Source: an uncultured Pedosphaera sp. (lineage in GTDB: Bacteria; Verrucomicrobiota; Verrucomicrobiia; Limisphaerales; Pedosphaeraceae). Taken from it: a stretch of DNA of 64,000 nucleotides. Where the stretch lies: positions 1 through 64,000 of the forward strand of contig CAIXFN010000098.1 of assembly GCA_903918755.1 (NCBI GenBank), given 5' to 3'. The notes beneath the pieces are model-generated. The model made no database searches, was not told the origin of the DNA, and was given only the letters and a program-made list of their open reading frames with translations. Position 1 is the first letter of the stretch, and every line of letters starts with the position of its first letter. Position numbers and translations under genes: made by a program. Of this stretch, positions 15,845 through 24,295 are shown in pieces.

Positions 15845-17320
15845 CTAGGGGGATTGGGCGCGATAAAACATGGCCGGATCCGTGTGGGTTTCCCGCCAGA
15901 TCTGGAAGGAGTTGGTGGCGGTAAAGATAAGGCTCGGAGTCCAGTTCGTGGTGGTGAGATTGGGATTGCGCAGCAGTTGGTATGGAGTCCCGGGCACGAG
16001 GTTGGTCATCGTGATGCTCACCTGAATGGCGAGCCCCCCGATGCTGTCGGGCAGAGTCTGGGTGCCGATCAGCAGTACGGGGGGAGGAACACTCTGCGGG
16101 ATCCGGTCAAGAGTGTAGGAGAAAAGGCTGCCCCCAAGGTAGAGGCTGGAGCCACCAAATGAGGTGCAGCCGTAGAGGGTGTTGCCAGCGAGCGTTAGCC
16201 CGTCCCAGGGGCCATCGCCGTCCGCCGGCGCCCCGGTGAAGACGTGCAGCGGAGTGAAGCCCGAACCGTCCAGGTTCATGTGAAAGAGCAACCCCTGCCC
16301 GATGAATTGTCCATAACCCAGATTCGTGCCGCCGCCGCGGTAGGCGCCATAGAGTTGATTTCCCACCAGGGTGAGCGGGGACGCGGAAGGGTCGGTGGCG
16401 TCAATGGGCTCCGTACCCAGCTGGTGGAGCACCGTAAAGGCCGAGCCATCGAGATTCATGGAGAAGATGGTCCCAACATGATTGCTGCCGCCATAGTAGG
16501 TCGAGCCATATAGCTTGGCGCTCCCCAGGGTCAAACCGCTCATCGGCACCCCCGGTTCCGTAAGGCCCAGGTATCCGGCAAAATTGTGCAGCACCGCAAA
16601 ACCACTGCCGTCGGTATTTATGGAGTAGACGGTTCCAAAGCCAGCAGCCCCTCCCCGGGAGGTTGTCCCGTACAAGGTAGAACCCTTTACCGTCAACGGC
16701 GCTTGCGGGTAACTGCCATCGGTCAAGCTATCGGAAAAGGTGTGGAGGAGGTGAAAATCGCCATTTGTGGTAATCGAGTAGATGACCCCCTTGCCATTGA
16801 GCCCGCCCCCGGGAGTGACCCCAAATAACGTGCCCGCCTGCTCGAGCAGTGGTCCACAGCCATCGGGGATGCCCTCCGAGGTGTCCATGGCAAAGGGCCG
16901 AACCATGGCGAAGTTGGCTCCATTGGTGGCCACCCGAAACACCGTGCCGCGCCACGTGCCGAAGGCATACTCCCCCCCTGAAGTGGTCCCGTAAAGCATG
17001 ACGCCGACCAGGGTTACCCCCGTGTTGGGACCATAGCCTTCGGAACCATCCGCCGCGAAGGCATGGACGATTGTATAGTCAGCCCCATTGGTGCTCACGG
17101 AGTAGACCAGCCCGCTCGGCGCCGGGCCACCCCGGGCAGCGGTACCGTAGATTCGCCCGCCGGCCACGACCACGCCGCCCTGAGGCAGGTAGCCGGTGGG
17201 ATTACGAAAGTCGTAGAATTTTGAATACGTATCCGCCTGGCTTTCGCAGGTGAGGAGGCACAGGGAAGCAGCCAGCGTTGCGAGGATTGTTTTAAGACGG
17301 CATTGAAGACTCGGTTTCAT
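15845..17320 (-). CDS. Secreted Gloeo/Verruco (TIGR03803) tandem-repeat protein
   Basis: A 491-residue exported protein with signal peptide ending near residue 30 (CLLTCESQAD). The body consists of about nine repeats of 35-50 residues with the pattern G-x-LYGTTSxGGxxGxGTVYSINTDGSGFxVLHxF, the Gloeo_Verruco motif, probably a beta-propeller-like fold. The C-terminal 90 residues form a separate domain ending in WRETHTDPAMFYRAQ, the type of ending shared by many secreted verrucomicrobial proteins. ATG at 17320 is preferred to the TTG two codons upstream. Function unknown. Confidence 0.87.
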   Translation of the reverse strand: MKPSLQCRLKTILATLAASLCLLTCESQADTYSKFYDFRNPTGYLPQGGVVVAGGRIYGTAARGGPAPSGLVYSVSTNGADYTIVHAFAADGSEGYGPNTGVTLVGVMLYGTTSGGEYAFGTWRGTVFRVATNGANFAMVRPFAMDTSEGIPDGCGPLLEQAGTLFGVTPGGGLNGKGVIYSITTNGDFHLLHTFSDSLTDGSYPQAPLTVKGSTLYGTTSRGGAAGFGTVYSINTDGSGFAVLHNFAGYLGLTEPGVPMSGLTLGSAKLYGSTYYGGSNHVGTIFSMNLDGSAFTVLHQLGTEPIDATDPSASPLTLVGNQLYGAYRGGGTNLGYGQFIGQGLLFHMNLDGSGFTPLHVFTGAPADGDGPWDGLTLAGNTLYGCTSFGGSSLYLGGSLFSYTLDRIPQSVPPPVLLIGTQTLPDSIGGLAIQVSITMTNLVPGTPYQLLRNPNLTTTNWTPSLIFTATNSFQIWRETHTDPAMFYRAQSP

Positions 17321-17935
17321 ACCCAAATGAAGTTGACTATAAGTTTGCTTGACTAAGTGGGTGGTTTAATAGATCACCCGGTGGCATGGCGGCGTTTTTG
17401 GGCGGGAACGCCGCTGGCCACGAGAAAAACGCTAGCACCACTGCCCGCTATCAACAAGTCCAATTTTGCCTGTTACTAAAGCGCCGTCCTAAAAGTGAAA
17501 CTGATCCGACTTATGGACAAACCTATAGGGAAGGCACGGGCGAACCGTGCGTGATACGTCTAGCCGGGGGGATGTCACCTAGCGCGAGGCGCGTCCGGGA
17601 ATGATGACCGATTCCGGAAGGAGTCCGCGGGAGGCTCAGATTTTGGCTCAACCTGGATCTCGATGGCGCGCAAAGACGCCGCTCTCCGTCCCTGCACATT
17701 CAAATTTTCATAGATGTGCTCGCGGTGCTTCTTTTCGGTCCCTCCGCGGATGGAGAGGATGGCTCACCCGCGAGGTTTGCCGGCATCACCCGGGTCGCCA
17801 AAGGTGCTGCCCCGTGGGGGGCAACGCCGGCAACGCCGGAAGTCTTACCGGCGGGGAGCACCTGCGAAATCGTCCCGGGGGCGCCAAAACCCCGGCTTGC
17901 AGTCGGGGACGCTCTGGGGGATAAATTGGTCCCGC
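17321..17935. other. Long intergenic region upstream of comM
   Basis: A 615-base stretch between divergently oriented genes. Open frames across it are GC-rich and have no recognisable protein, although one plus-strand frame runs into comM. The only structure I find is the small hairpin listed at 17534-17550. No tRNA, transposase or clear promoter was recognised. Confidence 0.5.
17534..17550. repeat. Small perfect hairpin
   Basis: GCACGG (17534-17539) and CCGTGC (17545-17550) pair around a GCGAA loop. There is no T-tract, so it is not a typical terminator. It may belong to a leader RNA; nothing further can be said. Confidence 0.35.
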
Positions 17936-19462
17936 ATGCTAGCCAAGGTCTGTTCAGCGGCCGTGAATGGGATTGAGGCCTATCCGGTGGAAGTTGAGGT
18001 CAACGCCGGGTACGGGGACACCAAGATCATCATTGTGGGCCTGCCGGATGCCGCGGTGCGCGAATCGCAGGATCGCGTGACCACGGCCCTCATGAATTCC
18101 GGCTACAAATTTCCGATGGGCCGCACCACCATCAACCTCGCCCCCGCCGACGTCAAAAAAGAGGGCCCGAGCTTCGATCTTCCCATCGCCATCGGCATGC
18201 TGGCCGCCAGCGAACAAATCGAGACCGATCAACTGGACAATTTTCTTATCGTCGGCGAACTGGCCCTCACCGGCGCAGTGCGGCCCGTGAAGGGCATCCT
18301 GCCCATCGCGTTGCGCGCACGGGCCGAAAAGATGGCGGGGATTCTGGTGGCGGCGGAAAATGCCGCCGAAGCGGCGGTGGCCGCCGGGTTGCGGGTGATT
18401 CCCGTCCAAAATCTGCGGGAAGCGGCCAGTTTTCTGGAAGGGGAGGTCAAGATTTCCCCGGTCAAGGTGGACCTGCATGAATTGTTCAACCAGCCGCCGG
18501 ACGACGACATCGACTTCGCCGAGGTGAAGGGGCAGGAATCGGTCAAGCGCGCCCTGGAAATCGCGGCGGCGGGCGGGCACAACATTCTGCTCATCGGCCC
18601 ACCCGGCACCGGCAAATCGATGCTGGCCAAGCGCCTCGCCACCATCCTCCCCCCGCTCACCCTGGAGGAGGCTTTGGAGACGACCAAAATTCATAGCATT
18701 GTGGGACTGCTCGCGCCCGGCCAGGCCCTGGTCACGCGTCGGCCGTTTCGTTCCCCGCATCACACCGCGAGCGATGCCGGGCTGCTGGGTGGCAACATTA
18801 ATCCCACTCCCGGCGAAATCTCCCTGGCCCACCATGGGGTGCTCTTTCTGGACGAACTCCCCGAGTTCAAGCGCAGTGTGCTCGAAACCATGCGTCAGCC
18901 TTTGGAGGAGGGGCGGGTGACGATCTCGCGCGCCGCTGGCACCATGACGTTCCCCTCGGAGTTCATGCTCGTCGCCGCCATGAATCCGACGCCGGACGGC
19001 AAAATGCCGCACGAATCCCGCAGCAGTCCGCGCGAAATCCAGAAATACCTGGGCCGCATTTCCGGTCCGTTGCTGGATCGCATCGATATGCACATCGAGG
19101 TGCCACTGGTGAAATTCCGCGAGCTCAGCGCCGGCAAGCCGGGGGAACCCTCCGCGACAATCCGGGAGCGCGTCATGGCCGCGCGTCGACTCCAGCATGC
19201 GCGTTTTGCCGACCGGCCCAAGATCGCCTGCAACGCCCGCATGGGCAGCCGAGAACTCAAGGCCCACTGCGTCATCGATGACGCCACCAGCGAATTGCTG
19301 AAATACGCCATGACCGACCAAAACCTCAGCGCCCGGGCGTACGACCGCATCCTGAAAGTCGCGCGCACCATCGCTGATTTGGCAGGCGCGGAAACACTCA
19401 GCAGCGACCATGTTTCAGAAGCGATCCAGTTTCGATCGCTCGACAGACAGTTGTGGACGTGA
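17936..19462 (+). CDS. comM: ComM/YifB family Mg-chelatase-like AAA+ ATPase
   Basis: A 508-residue protein of the ComM/YifB family; ComM is a hexameric helicase that promotes branch migration during natural transformation. The N-terminal ChlI-like domain (VNGIEAYPVEVEVNAGYG, LPDAAVRESQDR) is followed by an AAA+ core with Walker A GPPGTGKS near residue 221 and Walker B LFLDELPEF near 301, and a C-terminal Mg-chelatase domain ending RSLDRQLWT. ATG at 17936 starts the conserved domain. The gene is intact, but its last 474 bases recur downstream as two fragments, so this locus is a repeated insertion site. Codon 352 is where homology with the fragments begins. Confidence 0.95.
   Translation: MLAKVCSAAVNGIEAYPVEVEVNAGYGDTKIIIVGLPDAAVRESQDRVTTALMNSGYKFPMGRTTINLAPADVKKEGPSFDLPIAIGMLAASEQIETDQLDNFLIVGELALTGAVRPVKGILPIALRARAEKMAGILVAAENAAEAAVAAGLRVIPVQNLREAASFLEGEVKISPVKVDLHELFNQPPDDDIDFAEVKGQESVKRALEIAAAGGHNILLIGPPGTGKSMLAKRLATILPPLTLEEALETTKIHSIVGLLAPGQALVTRRPFRSPHHTASDAGLLGGNINPTPGEISLAHHGVLFLDELPEFKRSVLETMRQPLEEGRVTISRAAGTMTFPSEFMLVAAMNPTPDGKMPHESRSSPREIQKYLGRISGPLLDRIDMHIEVPLVKFRELSAGKPGEPSATIRERVMAARRLQHARFADRPKIACNARMGSRELKAHCVIDDATSELLKYAMTDQNLSARAYDRILKVARTIADLAGAETLSSDHVSEAIQFRSLDRQLWT
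18989..19462 (+). repeat. comM 3'-end, copy A (in the intact gene)
   Basis: These 474 bases, from codon 352 to the stop, are matched without any gap by copy B at 28181-28654; their last 152 bases are also matched by copy C at 29767-29918. By eye A and B agree at about nine of ten positions over the first 320 bases and about eight of ten over the last 152, with most differences at third codon positions. Confidence 0.9.
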
Positions 19463-19491
19463 GCTTCGAATTAGTGTAGACGGTTGGGCGA

Positions 19492-22400
19492 ATGTTCGCC
19501 AAAGAGTCAGGCTGTCTGAAGTCAATGCAACTCCACCCAATATCCTGCATGCCGTCTACCTCTGTCCGCTGCAAAATCCTGATCATCACGACCGGCATCA
19601 TTCTGGCCCTGGTGGTCCACCGGGCACAGGGGTTTTCAGAAGGCCAAAATCCGGGTCAAGAGGCACCGGGTTCCTTCGCGCTCTCGACGGTAAAAGTTAA
19701 TCGGACAATCCCGAAAGTTGATCAGCCCGTTACCACGCTGGCATTCTCGGAACACCCAGTCAGGGAGGAATTCTTCACGGCACGTGTTTTCGAAGAGCCC
19801 CTGATCCCAATCGGGGGCGATCCGACCCCCGCTGAAAACTCCGATCTGGCCGCGGCGCTGCTCCGGTATGCTCACCGGAACGGGCCGGACGATTTTGCAA
19901 GCCTGAGCGATTTTCTGACCCTCCATCCCAAATCACCGTGGCGGGCGTCGCTTTTGACGGGCCTCGGGCTGGAGTATTACCACACTGGTCACTATTCGCG
20001 GGCGCTCGAGGCCTGGAGCGAAGCCTGGCTGCTGGCGAAGGACGTCCCGAACGGCACCGGCAAAGCCATGGGTGATCGCGCTGTCGGGGAACTTGCGTAT
20101 ATGTACGCGCGGTTGGGGCGAATGACGGAATTGGAAGCGCTATTGAACTCGGTAAGCAAGCGCAGCTTTACCGGTCCAGCCACCGAGCGAATCTCGGGCG
20201 CACGCCAGGGACTGACAAATATGAAGGAGCAGCCTGGCATTGCTTTTCGCTGCGGTCCCCTTGCACTGCATCGCATCAAGCTTTCGTTGAATCCCGACGA
20301 CGCAGGGGATGCCATCATTTTCGGTTCCGCCTCGACCCAGCAAGGCTTTTCGCTCAACCAGGTGGCGGAACTCTCGCGGCGGGTCGGCTTGAACTATCAA
20401 ATGGCCCGCCGGCAGAAGGAAGCGGCCTTCGTCGTCCCTTCGGTCGTCCATTGGAAAGTAGGCCATTACGCCGCGATGATTCGGGAAGAAGCGGGACGTT
20501 ACCTGCTGCAGGATCCAACATTTCAAAACGACGTCTGGGTGACCAAAGCGGCGCTTGAGTCGGAAACTTCGGGATATTTCCTGGTGCCACCAGGTAAACT
20601 GGAACCAGGCTGGCTGGCGGTCGACACGAAGGAGGCCGGAACGATCTGGGGCAAGGGCAATGTCTGCTGCAATGACCCCCGCCCCAACGGACCTTGCGAC
20701 AAGAAAAAGGAGGATGGCTCCTGCAAGACCGCTGCCAGCGGGGTAATTGGAGCTGGTGGCGGGGGCGGCGGAGGTGGCGGGGGCGGCGGCAGTTGCAGCG
20801 GCATGGCGGTAGCCAGTGCCCATTTGATGCTAGTGAGTCTGAATATCATGGATGAACCGGTCGGCTATACTCCGCCCGTGGGACCCGCGGTGAAATTCAC
20901 CGTGACCTATAACCAGCGGGAAGCCTTCCAACCCACGATGTTCACGTATTCCAATCTCGGTCCCAAATGGACCTTCGATTGGCTCGCCTACATTACCGAC
21001 AATCCCCTGACGCCAGCAGCAGATGTCACTTATTACATCATGGGCGGTGGCACCCGCACCTTCACCGGTTTTGACACCAATACACAGGCGTTCGCCTTTC
21101 AGCAATATGATCAGACCCGCCTCATTCGGACCTCCACGAACAGTTATGAAATGCAGTTTCCCGATGGCTGGAAAAAGACTTTTGGCCTTGCTGACGGATC
21201 CATCGGCACGGCGCGAAAGATTCTGCTCACCCAGGTAAGCGATGCCGCCGGGAACACCGTAACCATCACGTACGATTCACATTTTCGCGTGGTCGCCCTC
21301 ACCGATGCCATCGGGCAGGTGACGACGTTGAGCTACACCAACGCCAACGCGATATACCTGATCACCCAGGTCACCGATCCTTTCGGCCGATCCGCGAATT
21401 TTGGCTATGATGACAACTATCGTTTAAACCAAATAACGGACGTTATTGGCATCACCTCGCAATTCACCTACGAAGAGACCGGAGATTTCATCAATTCATT
21501 AATCACCCCCTACGGCACAAACTATTTCACCAAAGGCGAGATTGGCACCACGCGTTGGCTGGAGACGGTTTATCCGGATGGCGAACGGGATCGGGTGGAA
21601 TTCAACCAAAATGTGGGTTTGGGAATTCCCACCGAAGATCCCACTGCGACGGTGCCCAACGGCATGGCCACCCACAACGGTTTCCTCGCCTACCGCAACA
21701 CGTACTATTGGAGCAGACTCGCCTCCGCTAGCGCGTATGGGGATTACACTAAAGCCAAAATCTATCATTGGCTGCACACGGGCGACGGGGCTTCGGCCTC
21801 GGGAATCCTGGAAAGTGTCAAAGAACCCCTTGAAGGCCGGGTCTGGTATGACTATCCTGGCCAGAGCGACGCGGTCGTCGCCGGCAGCATCAACAAACCT
21901 TTCCATGCCGGCCGCGTGCTGGATGACGGGTCCACGCAACTCTACCGGTACGAATACAACGGGTTCGGCAAGATTACCCGTGCCATCGACCCGGTCGGCC
22001 GGACGCTTTCCTACACCTACGCGCCCAACGGCGTTGATCTCCTGGAAACCCGCATGACGCGGGCCGGGGCGAATGAACTGCTTTCCGCCACCACCTATAA
22101 TCTCCAACATTTGCCTCTGACTGTCCGGGATACCGCTGGCCAAACGAACACCTTCACCTACAATTCCCGTGGGCAGATTCTGACAGAAACCGATCCGCGC
22201 GGCGCAATCACGACCTATTCCTACGATGCCAATGGCTATCGCATAGCCGTGGACGGTCCCTTGCCCGGAACCAGCGACACCACCACGTGGACGTTCGACG
22301 GGTTCGGGCGGGTTCGCTCCAAGACCGATGTGAGCGGCTACACCCTCACGTTTGATTATGATGCCCTCGATCGCCTGATGAAAGTGACGTGCCCTGACAC

Positions 22401-24273
22401 CACGTTCGATCAATTTGATTACACGTTGCTGGACGTTACCAAGGTGACGGATCGGGCGGGTCGGCCGACAACACTGGAATTCAATCGCATCCGGCAAATG
22501 GCAAAACGAACCGATCCCCTGAATCGTGTCACCCTCTATCAATGGTGCAAATGCGGCGATTCGCGCAGCCTGACGGACCCGATGGGCCGCACCACCACAT
22601 GGGTTCACGACGTGCAAGGGCGCGTCACGCAAAAGCAATTCGCGGATGGCTCGCACATTACGTACGTTTACGAAAATGCCACCGGGCGCTTACGCCAACG
22701 CATCGACGAAAAAATGCAGGTAACGCAATACAACTACACTCTCGATGGCTTGCTGGCCGGCATCAGCTATAGCAACTCGGCTGTGGCAACACCTTCGGTG
22801 ACTTTTGGATATGACACGAATTATTCCCGCGTGGTTTCCATGACGGATGGTTCGGGGCAGACCCTCTACGGTTACGGCCTAATCACGGGTTCGCCGACTC
22901 CAGGCGCGGGCGAACTCTTAGCCATCGATGGGCCGCTCCCCAACGACACCATCACGTATGGTTACGACGAATCAGGGCGACGCACGACGACGGCTATCGA
23001 CGGAGTGGCAGCGACATCGACTTTTGATGAGGCGGGCCGAACCAAGACGATCACCAACGCCCTGGGATCGTTCGGCTACACCTACGACGGAGCGTCGACC
23101 CGCAAAACCATGACGTCGTTTCCAAATGGCCAAATCGCCGAATTGGGCTACGGCAACAGTCCGCAGGACAATCGCCTGCAAAGCATCACCAATCGAGTGG
23201 GAGGCGTGGTGCTTTCCGCGTTCAACTATGGCCGCGACCTTCCCACCGGGCGTATCGCTGCGTGGTCGCAACAGGTGGGAGGTCTTTCCCCTTCAGTTTT
23301 CAATGCCGCATATGATGCCGCGGACCAGTTGACTTCGGTATCCGTGGTAAGTGCAGGCAATGTCATCAACACATATGGCTATGCTTACGACCCGGCAGGA
23401 AATCGTCTGTCGGAACAAATTGACGGGACGAACCGTTTTTCCGCCTACAACGCTTTGAACGAGTTGACCACCACCGACAGTGCAGGACTTCCGGCCGTGT
23501 ATCAGTGGGACGCCGAGCAGCGGCTTGCTGCTGTGTCCACGGGAGGTACAAATACCCTATTTACTTATGATGGGATCGGTCGGCGCGTGGGCATCCGGCA
23601 AGTGGTGAACGGAACTGAAGTTTCAAACCGTAGGTTTGTTTGGAACGAAAACACCATTTGCGAGGAGCGCGACACGAATGGTGTCGTGAGGAAGCGATTC
23701 TTTGAAGAGGGCATAAAGTTGGAAGTCGGGCCGAATCAAGGCGCTTATTATTACACGCGCGATCATTTGAGGTCGGTCCGTGAAATGACGGACAGCTCGG
23801 GTATTGTCCATGCCCGCTATGCTTACGACCCGTTTGGGCGCCGAACACGATTGGGAGGGGATGTGGAGGCAGACTTTGGATTTGGGGGGACGTTATGGAG
23901 CAGCGAAGTAGAACTTGGCCTCACATTGTTCCGGGCATACGATCCAAGCCTTGGCCGGTGGCTGTCCCGTGATCCCTTAAGAAATGCCGAAGCGCAGCAA
24001 GGCGCCAATCTGTACGCTTTTGTACAGAATAACCCGATGAATTTAACCGATCCTCTTGGTTTATGCTGCGAAGGCGCGCTAAAAGCTGTCTTAGCAGATA
24101 AAAATGATATCGTAGGGTATTGCTTGCTACTTAATTTCATACCTCCAGTGGCTTATCCCTTAAAGTATGCAGCTTTTATTAAATGCGAATATGCTCTAAT
24201 AGATCTTAACTATGACTTGGATGCCCTCGCCATCTGCCAAAGCAAAGGGTGCGAGAACAAATGCGGTCACTAA
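19492..24273 (+). CDS. Secreted C39-peptidase-like / RHS-repeat protein
   Basis: A protein of up to 1,593 residues. A hydrophobic export segment (IITTGIILALVV, about residue 31) leads into a helical TPR-like part, then a cysteine-peptidase-like domain with RCGPLAL, VGHYAAM and LQDPTF as likely Cys, His and Asp sites, a long polyglycine run, and from about residue 480 many YD repeats (such as YDSHFRVVALTDAIGQ and YDPAGNRLSEQ). The RHS core ends FRAYDPSLGRWLSRDPL, with a 70-residue tail after DPLGL. RHS shells encapsulate a C-terminal tip. ATG at 19525 or 19549 would fit the signal peptide better than 19492. First gene of the insert after comM. Confidence 0.85.
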   Translation: MFAKESGCLKSMQLHPISCMPSTSVRCKILIITTGIILALVVHRAQGFSEGQNPGQEAPGSFALSTVKVNRTIPKVDQPVTTLAFSEHPVREEFFTARVFEEPLIPIGGDPTPAENSDLAAALLRYAHRNGPDDFASLSDFLTLHPKSPWRASLLTGLGLEYYHTGHYSRALEAWSEAWLLAKDVPNGTGKAMGDRAVGELAYMYARLGRMTELEALLNSVSKRSFTGPATERISGARQGLTNMKEQPGIAFRCGPLALHRIKLSLNPDDAGDAIIFGSASTQQGFSLNQVAELSRRVGLNYQMARRQKEAAFVVPSVVHWKVGHYAAMIREEAGRYLLQDPTFQNDVWVTKAALESETSGYFLVPPGKLEPGWLAVDTKEAGTIWGKGNVCCNDPRPNGPCDKKKEDGSCKTAASGVIGAGGGGGGGGGGGGSCSGMAVASAHLMLVSLNIMDEPVGYTPPVGPAVKFTVTYNQREAFQPTMFTYSNLGPKWTFDWLAYITDNPLTPAADVTYYIMGGGTRTFTGFDTNTQAFAFQQYDQTRLIRTSTNSYEMQFPDGWKKTFGLADGSIGTARKILLTQVSDAAGNTVTITYDSHFRVVALTDAIGQVTTLSYTNANAIYLITQVTDPFGRSANFGYDDNYRLNQITDVIGITSQFTYEETGDFINSLITPYGTNYFTKGEIGTTRWLETVYPDGERDRVEFNQNVGLGIPTEDPTATVPNGMATHNGFLAYRNTYYWSRLASASAYGDYTKAKIYHWLHTGDGASASGILESVKEPLEGRVWYDYPGQSDAVVAGSINKPFHAGRVLDDGSTQLYRYEYNGFGKITRAIDPVGRTLSYTYAPNGVDLLETRMTRAGANELLSATTYNLQHLPLTVRDTAGQTNTFTYNSRGQILTETDPRGAITTYSYDANGYRIAVDGPLPGTSDTTTWTFDGFGRVRSKTDVSGYTLTFDYDALDRLMKVTCPDTTFDQFDYTLLDVTKVTDRAGRPTTLEFNRIRQMAKRTDPLNRVTLYQWCKCGDSRSLTDPMGRTTTWVHDVQGRVTQKQFADGSHITYVYENATGRLRQRIDEKMQVTQYNYTLDGLLAGISYSNSAVATPSVTFGYDTNYSRVVSMTDGSGQTLYGYGLITGSPTPGAGELLAIDGPLPNDTITYGYDESGRRTTTAIDGVAATSTFDEAGRTKTITNALGSFGYTYDGASTRKTMTSFPNGQIAELGYGNSPQDNRLQSITNRVGGVVLSAFNYGRDLPTGRIAAWSQQVGGLSPSVFNAAYDAADQLTSVSVVSAGNVINTYGYAYDPAGNRLSEQIDGTNRFSAYNALNELTTTDSAGLPAVYQWDAEQRLAAVSTGGTNTLFTYDGIGRRVGIRQVVNGTEVSNRRFVWNENTICEERDTNGVVRKRFFEEGIKLEVGPNQGAYYYTRDHLRSVREMTDSSGIVHARYAYDPFGRRTRLGGDVEADFGFGGTLWSSEVELGLTLFRAYDPSLGRWLSRDPLRNAEAQQGANLYAFVQNNPMNLTDPLGLCCEGALKAVLADKNDIVGYCLLLNFIPPVAYPLKYAAFIKCEYALIDLNYDLDALAICQSKGCENKCGH

Positions 24274-24295
24274 TTCGCCTAAGGGACTCGCCTTT

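Noticed and set aside
17386-17604. Plus-strand frame of 72 residues upstream of comM
   Set aside because: No family, no ribosome binding site, and composition typical of intergenic sequence. I considered a group II intron remnant because of the hairpin at 17534-17550, but no domain V pattern or reverse transcriptase was seen.
17954-19411. Long minus-strand frame inside comM
   Set aside because: Complement of the comM coding sequence; comM motifs on the plus strand are unambiguous.
20750-20800. Simple GGC/GGA repeat that might be a phase-variation tract
   Set aside because: It encodes an in-frame polyglycine linker made of mixed glycine codons, not a pure short repeat, so slippage that switches the frame is unlikely.
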